Of a stretch of 64,000 nucleotides of DNA, positions 11,324 to 23,215 are shown piece after piece. Origin of the DNA: Nephrocerus scutellatus (Eukaryota > Arthropoda > Insecta > Diptera > Pipunculidae); the NCBI GenBank assembly GCA_947095585.1, contig OX352761.1, positions 20,289,277-20,353,276 on the forward strand, given 5' to 3'. The notes beneath the pieces were generated by a model. It did no database searches. It had not been told where the DNA came from and saw only the letters and a list, made by a program, of their open reading frames with translations. The stretch's first letter is position 1; the number at the start of each line of letters is the position of its first letter. A program made the position numbers and the translations under genes.

Positions 11324-12571
11324 TCATTCTTCTTTACTATTTAAGCTATTAATAGCCATTTGCAAAGCAGCTTCTCTTGTTGTTGCTCCACCAATAAATC
11401 CGGTATGGTGGCAAAAAACTAAACAAGGAACACCAGCAACTTCTGATAACTTATCATCGCGCAAACCTCTCCAAGAATTGGGAAAGAATTTTCTACCAAG
11501 ATAACTGCTGGGGCTGAGAGGCACTCCAGCTACTCGCCAACTTGTACTATTTTCCTCATAAATAACATATTTTGGAATACCCTCAATGCCAAACTGTTTC
11601 TCTAGGTCACTGAGATGTGATTTCCACGGACAAAAAGTTTCCAATTGTAAAATTTCTCCGGTTTTATAAATTGATTTAGCGTTCTCAACTGCATGCTTAA
11701 CATGCTCACGGGCATTTATCCATGATGTTCCTATTGAAATAACTGCCGCGGTGAACTCTGTGCCTATAGCTTGGACTGCTTTCTCGAACTGCTCGTCTAG
11801 ATCAACATTTGGTTCATCCCATGATGGATTAAAATTGTTAATACGAGCACATATCCCTGTACAGATTTTATACGAAGGTTCACCATCAAACATAGGTACA
11901 CCATTGTCAATACCATCAATTTCACGAATAAACTTTTCGTATATACTAATAAACGCCATTTTAAGATTTTCCGGTGATAATATTACATTTCTTTGTTTCT
12001 TTAAAATGTAGCTGATGACTTGTTCCCCATAGTACGTATAAATTAAACCGGCACTGCTGAGTCTATAAAAATTTGGAAGGAATTATGTATTTTATGTTCT
12101 CGTTTTCAATTAAAGTAAATATAACCTTATATTATAATTAGATCCGTACTCCGGCTTCAGGGAACTTAATGTTTCTTGAAAGCTATTCTGGTGATGATCA
12201 TACAGTTTGCGCTTATGGTCGAATACGCCTCCAACATCTACAATAATGTCACACTTTTCAGACAACTCCTTGTTATCACGACTACGAAATACTGAGGCAT
12301 TTTCATATTCTGGCAATTGTTTTAGCATAAAACATGCAAGTACTTCATCACAATGAAAAGTTCCGCTGTGAGTACCAATTGTCAACTCCATAGCTCGAGG
12401 TTTCTTCAGTTTTGGATTACAATCCGCTTTACCAGAATTATCCACTTTGCAATAATTCATTCGATTATAACTTAACTGTTGTAGTTTTATGGTGATTACG
12501 GAACCTTTATGTATTAAAGTTTTTATTTTTGAATTAGTTGCTACTTTGGAAAATAAATGGAAAATTGCCAT
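11324..12571 (-). CDS. MYG1: MYG1 family 3'-5' RNA exonuclease (two exons)
   Basis: Exon 1 is 12571-12126 and exon 2 is 12062-11324, joined across a 63-bp GT-AG intron that splits an Arg codon. The product is 394 residues. The first ATG is at 12571; the open frame continues upstream to a TTG at 12616, which is not a likely start. Residues 1-60 are basic and poor in acidic residues, consistent with the mitochondrial presequence known in MYG1. DHH-like metal-site motifs follow: IGTHSGTFHCDE (65-76), DIIVDVGG (108-115) and YDHHQ (124-128). Across the splice junction reads RLSSAGLIY, exactly where the family has it, which confirms the intron. Later come EIDGIDNGV and WRGLRDDKL, then GFIGGATTREAALQMA at the C-terminus. 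Human MYG1 processes RNA in nucleolus and mitochondria; the same role here is inferred from homology. Confidence 0.95.
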
Positions 12572-12766
12572 GCAAACTTCGTCACTGCGAACTGTGAAAT
12601 ATTGACAATTTGACAACGCCGGTAATCAACGCAAAAAAATAAATAAAAAAATTGGATTACTTCTGACATTGACAATTTTAAATATCAACTATGTTTGAGT
12701 GCTCTAGTACATTGGGTGCATAATTCAAGTTTAACCCTGCATTACTAATGTTAATTTTTTTTTCGT

Positions 12767-12996
12767 AAAACTCTGCCCTAGTTTTTTTTGGCTGTCAAGT
12801 TGTTCGTTTCCCCTTCAAAACGACTCTACCGCAGAGCTAAAACAGCTCTGGATATTTTGGGAGATTTACCCCTCTTTATACTAGCACAACAACAACACAT
12901 GCAACAAAAAAATGTAAACAAAAGATTTTTGACTTTCGTGTTCGATTTCCTTTTTGAAAATTTCTGCGGTCGATCGCGATTCTGGGGTAGAGTTTT
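12767..12996. mobile_element. 230-bp MITE with AAAACTCTGCCCTA inverted ends
   Basis: The left end AAAACTCTGCCCTA is the imperfect reverse complement of the right end GGGGTAGAGTTTT. The interior (GGCTGTCAAGTTGTTCGTTT, GATATTTTGGGAGATTTACC, CAACAACACATGCAACAAAA) is shared with a second copy at about 15605-15835. No protein is encoded. Confidence 0.65.
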
Positions 12997-12999
12997 GAT

Positions 13000-13555
13000 G
13001 AAAAAAAATTTAACATAACCTATGGGACTAACGGACCCTAAACTGACGTTGCATAAAAATGTTTTTTAGTACATACAGAAACTACTTGCTTTAAATGTGG
13101 AATGTATATTATTAGAGACCACTTAATTACAATTTGTACAAATTGAGTCAAACCAAGGATTTGACGAATCAGAAAGTGCATAGTCTGAAGATGGCATGTA
13201 ATTTATTACGTCGCTTCCATGAACCTGATTTTAGTTGGATTGGGTTGAAATTTATTTTACACAAATGTACGCAAAATGGCGTCATGGGTTTCCATGTAAT
13301 CAGGTTGAGACTGAGTTGGAATTTTGAACACATAGTTCAAAATACGACGACTAATTACAAAAAAATTAATAATCGCCATTTTCATATTTTCGTTAAGTTC
13401 AAAAAAAGTTTAACGAAAACTCAACTCAACCCCGTTTCCATGAATGCTAATCAATTTCAACACAGATTGAAGCTACCATGGAAGCGAGATATATCAGTAA
13501 TTTATAACAGTTAAATTACTAGATTTGGTTTTTTCTGCATAAAGAAATTAAAATT
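13000..13555. other. Sequence with no recognised gene
   Basis: An open frame of 126 codons at about 13134-13514 has no recognisable similarity and no codon or domain signature that would support a gene. Nothing else was seen here. Confidence 0.3.
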
Positions 13556-13589
13556 TACTATTGTGCCGACTAACATTAGTTTACCATCA

Positions 13590-13812
13590 TTTCAGCTTCA
13601 AAATCAAGACTCCTGCAAAATCCTCGTCAAGACTTTCTCAAACCCCCATCAAGACCTAAGAACCTCAAAAGACCCCTCTAAAAGCTCTCTCAAGACCCAT
13701 TTTAAACCCTCTCAAGATTCCCTTAGGACCACGTTGAAGAACCAAGACCCCACTCAAGACCAGCTAAGAACCTCTCTAAACACCCTAAAGACCCCTTCCA
13801 AAGAACCACGCT
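13590..13812 (-). repeat. Degenerate minisatellite, CAAGACC/GGTCTTG motif
   Basis: The words TCAAGAC, AGACCC and CTCTCAAGA recur at irregular spacing over about 220 bp. It is the reverse complement in character of the larger array at 19090-19470. The strand is set by taking GGTCTTGAGGG as the forward unit. Confidence 0.6.
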
Positions 13813-14434
13813 AAGCGTTTGAGGTTTATGACAAGATTATAAGAACATGAAATACTCAGTGAATCTATATTTTGCCAGACTATGTATTTCCGCGTCTGTA
13901 TAATCCGCGGAAATTCAAGACACATTTGCATAGACATTTCTTTTTTTCTCTCTTTAATTCTTAATTCCCTAACAATAACAACCATCCCACGGAAATTCAT
14001 TAAGCGTGTGTACATTATTACAAAAAGCACTAGAAGCGGAATTACGTACAGGTGCTTCAAACTAACAAAGCTCACTTATGTCTATCAAGAATCTTTTAAT
14101 ATATATCCATATCCATATTCTAGCAGTTGCTGGCTGAAAATTCTTTGAAGCATTGTGGAGCTTCGCATGTCAAGATCGTCGGTTCCAGAAACTCTATAAC
14201 AACATGTTCTACAACTTCGTCCGCGATGTCAACATCTTATAAGAGATTCAGGCACAAACAATAATTTTCGTTGGGACTTATTTAAAACTAGAGCGTGGAA
14301 GGACGGGGTAAACCATTAAACCCAGGTTTAAGGATACCCAATCCAGTCCCGGTCCCCACATGCTGTCATGCATGGAAACAATCGAACTATGATTGGTTAA
14401 TTAAATAAGTCAGTTATTCGGTAATAATAATAAT

Positions 14435-14530
14435 AATATTCGGCTTGACAGAGACCGTTGCGGTCCAAGGCCTAACTTCTCGCACTTATGCATTAATCCA
14501 CTTATCCACTAAGCCACGGCGCCCACAAGT
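14435..14530 (-). mobile_element. tRNA-derived SINE, internally deleted
   Basis: On the minus strand a GGGCGCCGTGGCTTAGTGG head (box A) is followed, after a deletion that removed box B, by the SINE body GAAGTTAGGCCTTGGACCGC. The same body follows an intact tRNA-like head at 42310-42505. An AATAATAATAAT run lies on the left. Confidence 0.55.
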
Positions 14531-14559
14531 AGCTTATTAAGTAACAAGCGGAAATACCC

Positions 14560-14880
14560 GGCTTTTCCCGAATGTCCCATCCAACTGACCGCCACCCAAC
14601 TGCCCCCAGCCCTACTGACTACACGCTTACTGACCCCCTCCACCCATCGAACACCACAGCCACCCAGAAAACTATATAGTCGAAACTTATATCAGCAAAA
14701 ATAACAAACAGTTTCAAATTTATGTAATCAGATAAATATAGGTTGCCAAGTTAAATTAAGTACTTGTGTGTTGTAAATTAATTGTTATTTTTTGTTTTAG
14801 CGAAAATATGCCTATGGTTCCTACCACGCATTAGTGAATCATCTTAAATTGAATTGATACGATCAACGGTGTGGGTTTTT
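14560..14880 (-). mobile_element. Helitron-like non-autonomous repeat fragment
   Basis: A C-rich block (CCCATCCAACTGACC, CCACCCA) followed by CCAGAAAACTATA.AGTCGA and AATTAAGTACTTGTGTGT is shared with 23600-23960. Its C-rich part is also shared with the Helitron at 37851-38336. The end AATTGAATTGATACGATC.ACGGTGTGG is shared only with the 23.6 kb copy. No intact ends were found. Confidence 0.45.
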
Positions 14881-15040
14881 TAAAGACAAACAAGCATACT
14901 TATTTATATAAAGGGTGTCCCAACAAGAGCGCCGGATTGGACGTAATTGGCGAACTGTTTTCGCAAAACTTTCACCATTTTTGTAATGTGTTTTTACAAT
15001 AATTAAACGTTGTTGGTTTGAATAGTTATCCATATTCTTA
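14863..15040 (-). pseudogene. Mariner/Tc1-type transposase N-terminal fragment
   Basis: From an ATG at 15033 the minus strand encodes MDNYSNQQRLIIVKTHYKNG followed by ESFAKTVRQLRPI, a helix-turn-helix DNA-binding start typical of insect mariner-like transposases. It then jumps to an unrelated or C-terminal tail (CWDTLYINK), so most of the catalytic domain is deleted. The family is inferred from the pattern only. Confidence 0.5.
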
Positions 15041-15604
15041 AATCGCGTGGTCTGTACGTGACAAATGCCAAAAAAATCACCGTACAACTCGTATTAACAA
15101 AATAATTAATAATTTATAAATATAAATAATTTTTAAGATAAAAAAAAGAAGTATAGGAATCATGAAAATTTTCGAAATCGGTATTTTTGCAGATTTACCC
15201 ATTACCGTATCTCCTGTCAGAAAAAGCGAAAATAAAAAAATCTCTGTCCTCTGGATGTCTGTATGTGTTCCCTCATAGCTCAAGCTTTTTATATAAATTT
15301 CGAGGGGCCAGATGATTTTGAGGGAAATATGACAGCCTGAAGTGACAGTTTAGTTAGACAGTTTTTCGAGTTTTTGCAAATAACTCAAAAAGTATAGCAA
15401 TTAGGAGAAATCTGTTAAGTGCAAAAGAAATTTAAACAAAAAACAAATTCATAAATAAAAAAAATTAATATACATTTACTGAAGATTCCGGTCCCGTCCG
15501 TAAACGAAAGTCGTGTTGTGCCCACACCTCAATTTTTTGTATATATATTTTTAAATGCTAGATATTAATCATTTAAAAACTAATGTCGTGTTTTTTTTTT
15601 TAAA

Positions 15605-15835
15605 AAAATCTGCCGTAGATTGATTTTTTGGCTGTCAAGTTGTTCGTTTATTCCAAAAAACCAATCTACGGTAGATTGGATTTCCCCTCAAACAGATCTT
15701 GATATTTTGGGAGATTTACCCCTCTTCTCATTAACTGCAACAACAACACATGCAACAAAACAATGTAAACAAAAGATTCTCGGCTTTCGTGTTCGTTTTT
15801 TCGAGAAAAAATCTACGATCGACCGCAGATTGCTA
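15605..15835. mobile_element. MITE, second copy of the 12.8 kb family
   Basis: It shares the interior of 12767-12996 but has different ends: AATCTGCCGTAGATTG at the left and, inverted, GATCGACCGCAGATTG at the right. An extra internal palindrome, CCAATCTACGGTAGATTGG, lies near 15660. Confidence 0.55.
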
Positions 15836-16559
15836 AAACAAAACAAAAAACACGACATAAGTTACTCAATACTCATTAGAGAGTTCAGGTGCTTCGATTT
15901 CTTCTGACTCGGTGCTCTGTGGTAAATTCAATAAATCAAAAAACAACGTGTATGTTATATGTCCAATTAATATAAAAATATAACAAATAATGTTTTTCAC
16001 GATTACACGTTTTTACAATTTTACATATAACAACTTGAAATGCAGTTGATATTGAGGACAGTACGCTGAAAGCAGTTAATGCTGTTTTTTTTATTATCTA
16101 ACGTGTGAGCGCGTCTGCATTCATTGTTTCTATGTAAAATTCTTATAGCCTTGGCTTTAGAGGAAGATTCAAAGATACGCATACACCTGTTTGAATCGAT
16201 ATCGATAGTATACAAAGTATACTAAGCTTTTCGCCGTCGACGTCGAAATTAATGCAAATTTGTTGCAGTTTAGTTGAGTTTGAGTACTATGTACTTATAA
16301 AAACTCACTCGTTGCTCAATAGCCTGCCTCCGCCTTGCGTTAGGATAGGGCATATTGAAAACGGCACAGAGCAGTATAGCGTAGCTCAGGTTTTTATGGC
16401 ATACAATGTTGTTCTAAATGACGCAAATTCACATTTTGCGACATTCAGTCTAACATTTTGTATTCTAAAAACCTCGGTGCTATGATGCGCTTAATATACG
16501 GCTGGCCTTTTGCCGGCAAAACGGTTTCCCTAGTGTGTTAGGGAGAATTTAGACTATAG

Positions 16560-16768
16560 CCGTGTGAGAAAAAATGAGCGGGCCGACTATAATTAAATTG
16601 AAGTTGTGGTTAGCCAGAAGAGATAGACACTAGGCGAATGTTATAGTAACATGGGAAATTTTATCTTTACCATTATGGTAACATTATAAAATATACTATT
16701 TCTCTCGTCTGGCTAACTATAATTTCATTTTTACAGCCGTCCTGCTCATTTTTTGTCGCATGCCACAA
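16560..16768. repeat. Hairpin-forming inverted repeat (MITE-like)
   Basis: Left arm: GTGAGAAAAAATGAGCGGGC, then ACTATAATTAAATTGAAG, then GTTAGCCAGAAGAGATAG. It is matched by the reverse complement of the right arm: CTATTTCTCTCGTCTGGCTA, then ACTATAATTTCATTTT, then CCTGCTCATTTTTTGTC. The arms are about 68 bp each around a ~75-bp loop. No protein is encoded. Confidence 0.6.
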
Positions 16769-17329
16769 ATGTAAATCAAGCGTTACGGACAATTTTCTAT
16801 AAAATAGCAGCTGCTTGTTCGTCGATAAAATGTTTTTGTTCCACAGTTCTCTCCCGATGGGTGATGACATTGTGTGGGTACGTAAACTATTATTTTTCAT
16901 CATATGCTATACAGCCGACGTCGTACTATAGAACATTGCATAATGATCTAATACCAATTATCGAAGGAATTTAATTAGGTACAAGGTAGTCAAATTAAAG
17001 TGCAATTATTTGTGATATCTTTTATACAAATTTAACTTTTAATCAAATTAAAACAATTTAAATTAACTGTTTTGTCACGGAGGCAAAGATGGCTGTTTTT
17101 TTTATGTCGGAGTAATGGGAGAGATAATTTAACTGTCAGAATTCATATCTGTGTTTTTTTTTTATTCTCAGAGAAATCTTTTTTCTCTGACTTCCCTTCC
17201 CTTCAAAGTAAGGTTAGCGCGAGGCCAATAACTTCGCCCGTAAAAAATCTTTCATTACGGAACCCAAAATCAGCCTCGGATACACTGATGAACGACTACG
17301 GCCACGGCAACGAAAACGGCTAAACGATT

Positions 17330-19090
17330 TAAGAAATTTCTCGTGGAACGTACGCTCACTGTGTAGAGCTCGAGCTGCACAGCAGCTAGCCGATACGCTG
17401 TCTAAATATAATGCTGACATAAAAGCAATCCAGGAGATGCGGTGGACGCGGAATGGTGTCTTACAAAAATCAGAATATGACATATATTACAGCTGTCATG
17501 CAAAACATTATGTGCTCGGGGTGGGATTTCTAGTCAGCAAAGGAATGAAACCCAGCGTTATCGGCTTTAAAGCAGTAAATGAAAGGCTATTCACCTTTCG
17601 CGTGCAGGGCAGATTTAAAAACATACGCCCCTTTAACGTTCACGCACCTACAGTGGATTCCCCAGATGATTAAAAAGAATAGTTCTTTGAATCAGTCGAA
17701 CGGGAACTCCATGCGTGTCCTCAGTATGACGTAAAAATCATTCTGGGGGATATGATTGCCAAAATAGGTAGGGAGCCAGTATTCAGGCAGTACATTGGCA
17801 CCCATAGCTTACACGAAAACAGTAATGTACAATGTACAACGAGTCATAGAGATGGCAGCAAGCAATAATTTGGTACAAGGTTTGCGCGTAAAAATATCCA
17901 CAACGGTATCTCCTGATGGAGCCAGTCGCAACCAGATAGACTACATGTCAATAGACCGCCGCCACAACCCGAATGTGGTACCGGTACGAACGTACCGAGG
18001 TGCCAACATCGACTCGGACCAATATCTTGTTGGTATTTTGCTCCTAGCGCGGATTGCATCATCACGAAAGACTGCATCCGCGAATCAGATTCGAGTCAAC
18101 AACACGGCTGTCCTTAGGCATTGCCATCTTAGGCAGTAGTCGTAGAGATCGGAACGACTGGTTCGATGACGAATGTAAGATAGCGACTGAACGTAAGAAT
18201 GCTGGGTACCGAGCAATGCAAAAATCTCATAGAAGCGGGCACGTGAAGATAAATATAAAGAGCTAAAAAGATATGAAAAAGCAGTTCACCGGCGAAAGAA
18301 AGCCTTGAAATAGAACAGTACAGAGAGCGAGGACCGCACCAGGCGTGGAAGTTCTACCCAAGAGTCTGCAGTATGACGCAATATGCAGCGCGTTGCACAT
18401 ACTGCAAAGCCAAAGAGGGTAATGTAATCGCCGGATCTCAAAGGCATCTAAGAGCGATGGGAAAAGCACTTTCGTGTGTTGCTAAATAACTGCGCAATAG
18501 GAGGCTTCACCAATGACCGAAAACCACACCATGGTGCATAACATAGACGAAATTTGCAGAGCGATAAAACAGTTAAAAATAATAAGGGTCCGGGATAAGA
18601 TGGTATCCCAGCGGAGCTGATTAAGTCAGGAGGGTCCGCAATATACTAAGCAATTCATGAACTAATAGTGCAAGTATGGGAGGAAGAAGCGATGCCAGAA
18701 GATTGGCGAAGAGGCATCCTGTGCCCTATACATAAGAAAGGATATATCACAACATGCAGCAATTATCGTCGTATAACGTTGTTGAGTAACGCGTATAAGA
18801 TTTTCTCCTCTATCCTACAAGATAGGATAGCTCCACACGCTAAAGTCATCATTGGCTTTATCCCAGGTAAATCAACAACTGATCAAATTTACACCCTTAG
18901 TTTAAAAACTCACTACACCACCTTTTTTAGACTTTAAAGCCGCCTATGATATCATAGCCAGAGTAGAACTTTATAAAGCCATGAGAGAATTCAGCATCCC
19001 ATATAAACTGACAGGACTATGTAGGTGGACCTTGACCAATGGGTTAAGCCAAGGAAAAATATCCGGATCTATAACGGGCTCAGGAGGATT
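17330..19090 (+). mobile_element. RTE-like non-LTR retrotransposon, endonuclease plus partial RT
   Basis: The order is endonuclease, linker, RT. Endonuclease fragments read IQEMRWTRNGVLQKSEYDIY near 17425-17485, FLVSKGMKPSVIGFKAVNER, KIILGDM near 17735 (the catalytic GDxN is damaged), NQIDYMSIDRRHNP and DSDQYLVG. After frameshifts the linker and RT follow: QVWEEEAMPEDWRRGILCPI, then SNYRRITLLSNAYKIFSSIL, then FKAAYDII near 18935. The element stops abruptly at about 19090 where a minisatellite begins, so the YADD box and C-terminus are missing. It is a dead copy of the family also present at 52585-54850. Confidence 0.75.
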
Positions 19091-19470
19091 TTGAATGGTT
19101 CTTAAGGGAAATGTCAGCAGGGTCTTGAGGGGGTTTTGAAAGGGGTCTTGAGTGGTGCTTAGGTGCTGTTGAGTAGGTTCTTAAAAGGGTTTTGTGGGGT
19201 TTTAAGGGAATCTTCAGTGGGGTCTTGAGGGGGTCTCGAGGGAGTTTTGCGAGGATCTTTAGTGGAGTCTTCAGGGGGTTTTTAGGTGTTCTAAAGTGTG
19301 GTCTTGAGTGTGTTTTCAGTGCGACTTAAGGGAATGTTAAGGTGGATCTTGAGGGGGTCTTGAGGATGGTCTTAATGTGGTCTTAAGGGTGATCTTGAGG
19401 GTGGTCTTGAGAGGGTCTCTATGTGGTCTTGAGGGTTTATTAGAGGGTCCTTTTGGGGGTCCTATCGGTA
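19090..19470 (+). repeat. Minisatellite of GGGGTCTTGAGG-like units
   Basis: Imperfect, irregularly spaced repeats of GGTCTTGAGGGGG and TTTTGAGGG-like words occupy about 380 bp directly after the truncated retrotransposon. It is the opposite-strand counterpart of the array at 13590-13812. Confidence 0.7.
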
Positions 19471-20099
19471 TCTTTTGGAAGTATTTTGATGGCATTTTGG
19501 GGGACTTGTGGTGGCTCCATATAACTATCCCATCTGAATAATATTGAAATTTTATATACATATTTCATTAAAAACTAAAAAGTATAAAATAAAATTGTAT
19601 AAACAATTTTTTTTTTAAATTCTTTTATTGAAGTATAACTAGTCCCCTAAAAGTTAGAAAATAAGATAGGTGGTAGATCTGGAGCAACTAGAACTGTTAT
19701 AAAATGAATGAAAACTGCTGGAATATTTTTAATGGAAATCTGGAATATTTGTGGTTTTAAAAAATCACATAATTTAAAAAACCGTGCTCAGCATTTGATG
19801 TTCTTTTAATCTTGTCATATTTATATTTCGATAAGTGCTTAAAAAAGTCGAGTGTTTTCAACAATGCTCTTAAGTCTAGATCGAAAACAGAATTTTTCTC
19901 AAAAGAACATGAAATTACATTTAGGCCACTTTTTTCCATTGCAACATGAGTTTATCAAAAAACCGAAAAAAAAAACTGTAATTGAGATGGAAAAAATTTG
20001 CAACAATAATCGAGCATTTTGTGGTCAGTCATGCAAGGTTTTTGTATACTGCTGCGTCTGTTATTGTTTGGTAATTAAGGATTGTAAAATAAGATTTGG

Positions 20100-20295
20100 C
20101 GTAACAGACCGTTGTGCTCAAGCGGGCTACTTAGTGGAAGTTTCGAAGTACGAGTTCCAGAAAAATAGCAGAAAGTTTCTTTTTGGTTCCACCTCTCGAA
20201 AATGTCTAACAAACGTTCGAGAGTGTAAAATAATGAAAAAGTTACTCAACTCGCCATTCGGTTATGCATTTCAATTGTACGTCCCTCCCATATAA
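20100..20295 (+). mobile_element. Degenerate tRNA-derived SINE
   Basis: A box-A-like GTGCTCAAGCGGGCTACTTA is followed by GAGTTCCAG (damaged box B). The body GGTTCCACCTCTCGAAAATG, then TCTAACAAACG, also follows the tRNA-like heads at 42310-42505 and 55105-55290. The tail GCATTTCAATTGTACGTCCC recurs in diverged form at about 57060-57110. Confidence 0.5.
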
Positions 20296-20961
20296 GGAAT
20301 GTATACTATCGAAAAATTGCCTCTAATCTATAACTATCCAAAATTTTAAAAATACTCTGCAAGTTGGTAAATACCAGCTGTAGGTTGTAAGTGTATTGTG
20401 TATGCCTCTCAGTTTGGTTTACTGGTCAATCGACCATCACAACAACGCATTAATGCATGTTCTTCGATGGTCGTTGGTTCGTTTTGTGTTCCCTTTCGAA
20501 ATTATTCATTCGCGACCGTACCCGTCAATGTGTCTGCTAAGTCAATGGCAAGATTCGATCTACACTTTATTAACCCTAATACAACCAAAAAGAGTACTTT
20601 ATACACGATTTAAGTTTAGAAGCATAGCATTCGTAAAGCAACATTTTTCATTTCTATTCGTCAATTGAAATATATTTCGAATTTGAATTGAAATTTGAAA
20701 TGGTACATAATGTACATCTGACATTTTATATTATGTATATATGTAAATATGAAATATTTAAATTATCAATGCCTATTAATAAATTGTTATTAATTTATTT
20801 AATTAATAAATTATTGATTTGAGCTCATGGATCAAGTTCTAAAAGCAAGTATGCAATATTGATATATCTGCAAAAAGACAGATGTATATATGCAATATGC
20901 ATGTACATATAATATATGTAATATAAATAAATAATTTAATTTAACTTAGTGGAATGAATAT

Positions 20962-23215
20962 TTAATTAAGTTTGGCTCTCGTCAGATACCCGCATCATCT
21001 GATCTTAAATATCCTATAAAATTTGTTTATATTCTAAACCTGTAAAACTATCAAAATAAAGAATAATATAATAAAAATATAAAATATAATAAAATAAGAA
21101 TATATTATATTAATTATAATAATAAAGGTAATACAAAATGCCTCAATTTTTACCAAAATTATAAAATTATAATCAAATATTAATTGCAAATTGCAAAATC
21201 TCGAAGAGCAAAGCTAATAATCATGACAACGAAATTCTTTTCGGCGTGCGTTTGTTTTTGGGGTTATGAGTTTATGAGTTTTTCAGTTTGTCCACTCCAT
21301 ATATTTCGACTTCTACCAGCCAGTATAAAAAAGCGGTTCTTATCCTTTAAGTATCCATATGACGAGCGATGAAGCTCCGCTTTACTAACTTATAAAAAAT
21401 AATATAATAACATGCCAACTAATAAAAAAACATTTTTAATTTTAAACGTTTAAAACGAGTATTGTGCTTAGTAGCTTGCTTTGATTTGAAACAAATTGCA
21501 AACTCGCGTTGAATTAATTTTTTGTGATTTGTTGTCTTTTTTGGTGATTTGGCAATGTTTAATTGTTCTATGTTTAAAGTTTCAAAAAAAAATCAATTAC
21601 AAAATTCCACCCGCACACATAGACATAAACGAAAGCGATCTAATAAAAACGTTTTAAAATAATATTAGGTATTTATTCCTGTCTTTATATTTAACATCTA
21701 AAATATGTATGCCCCCGCTGTATCTAAATTCATCGATGGGTATGTTACTTAATAAACACGGCCGATAAATAGGGCAAGGCTACTAGTACTTAGAATGTCA
21801 AGAATGGGCACTGTCTTCGTATTTAGTAGCCTAGTCATACAACTGCAAGACCGTGATGTTGTCTGGGATAATTTCAATCTTAGGCGGCCTATGATAGGCG
21901 GCAAATGATTGGTTTCAAGGTTCCGGATGATGTGCTGCCAGTGTTAGCTCTGCTACGCAAAGGCACTCATACTGAACGAGCTGAGGCCTATGATGTCAGA
22001 CCTCACCAAGGCCACCTTGGTACTACGGGAGTTGGTTAATGCGCACGGATGAGGTCGACCTCCTTGGAGGATAGCTAGAGGACCCAGTGTCGTTCTGGGC
22101 TTGACCTACGTAGTGTCTGGTGGTTTACTACCCAAATGCGGACAGAGAACTAGCGTTGGTATATCAGCCGCCCATGATGCTACCAATTCCTTTGGTATGT
22201 CAGTGACTGTCCTGATTTAACTAACCGGTACGAGTATGTGCTCAATGTGGAGTTGCTAGTCTCAACTAGTCTTAATTAAGTTTGGCTCTCGTCAGATACC
22301 CGCATCATCTGATCTTAAATATCCTATAAAATTTGTTTATATTCTAAACCTGTAAAACTATCAAAATAAAGAATAATATAATAAAAATATAAAATATAAT
22401 AAAATAAGAATATATTATATTAATTATAATAATAAAGGTAATACAAAATGCCTCAATTTTTACCAAAATTATAAAATTATAATCAAATATTAATTGCAAA
22501 TTGCAAAATCTCGAAGAGCAAAGCTAATAATCATGACAACGAAATTCTTTTCGGCGTGCGTTTGTTTTTGGGGTTATGAGTTTATGAGTTTTTCAGTTTG
22601 TCCACTCCATATATTTCGACTTCTACCAGCCAGTATAAAAAAGCGGTTCTTATCCTTTAAGTATCCATATGACGAGCGATGAAGCTCCGCTTTACTAACT
22701 TATAAAAAATAATATAATAACATGCCAACTAATAAAAAAACATTTTTAATTTTAAACGTTTAAAACGAGTATTGTGCTTAGTAGCTTGCTTTGATTTGAA
22801 ACAAATTGCAAACTCGCGTTGAATTAATTTTTTGTGATTTGTTGTCTTTTTTGGTGATTTGGCAATGTTTAATTGTTCTATGTTTAAAGTTTCAAAAAAA
22901 AATCAATTACAAAATTCCACCCGCACACATAGACATAAACGAAAGCGATCTAATAAAAACGTTTTAAAATAATATTAGGTATTTATTCCTGTCTTTATAT
23001 TTAACATCTAAAATATGTATGCCCCCGCTGTATCTAAATTCATCGATGGGTATGTTACTTAATAAACACGGCCGATAAATAGGGCAAGGCTACTAGTACT
23101 TAGAATGTCAAGAATGGGCTACCCATGATGCTACCAATTCCTTTGGTATGTCAGTGACTGTCCTGATTTAACTAACCGGTACGAGTATGTGCTCAATGTG
23201 GAGTTGCTAGTCTCA
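20962..23215 (+). repeat. Near-identical tandem duplication, 1310-bp period
   Basis: The block starting TTAATTAAGTTTGGCTCTCG at about 20962 restarts at about 22272. Over more than 800 bp the copies look identical by eye, including an identical 62-codon frame at 21184-21372 and 22494-22682. The second copy lacks about 360 bp that lie at 21810-22166 in the first, then rejoins at CCCATGATGCTACCAATTCC and ends at GAGTTGCTAGTCTCAAC. Both contain the CTAATAAAAACGTTTTAA dispersed repeat. The frames have no recognised product. Confidence 0.8.

Noticed and set aside
12572..12616. N-terminal extension of MYG1 to 12616
   Set aside because: The upstream codon is TTG. The ATG at 12571 gives a normal-looking presequence, so it was chosen.
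19852..20295. 147-codon open frame
   Set aside because: Its second half is a degenerate SINE and the rest resembles no protein.
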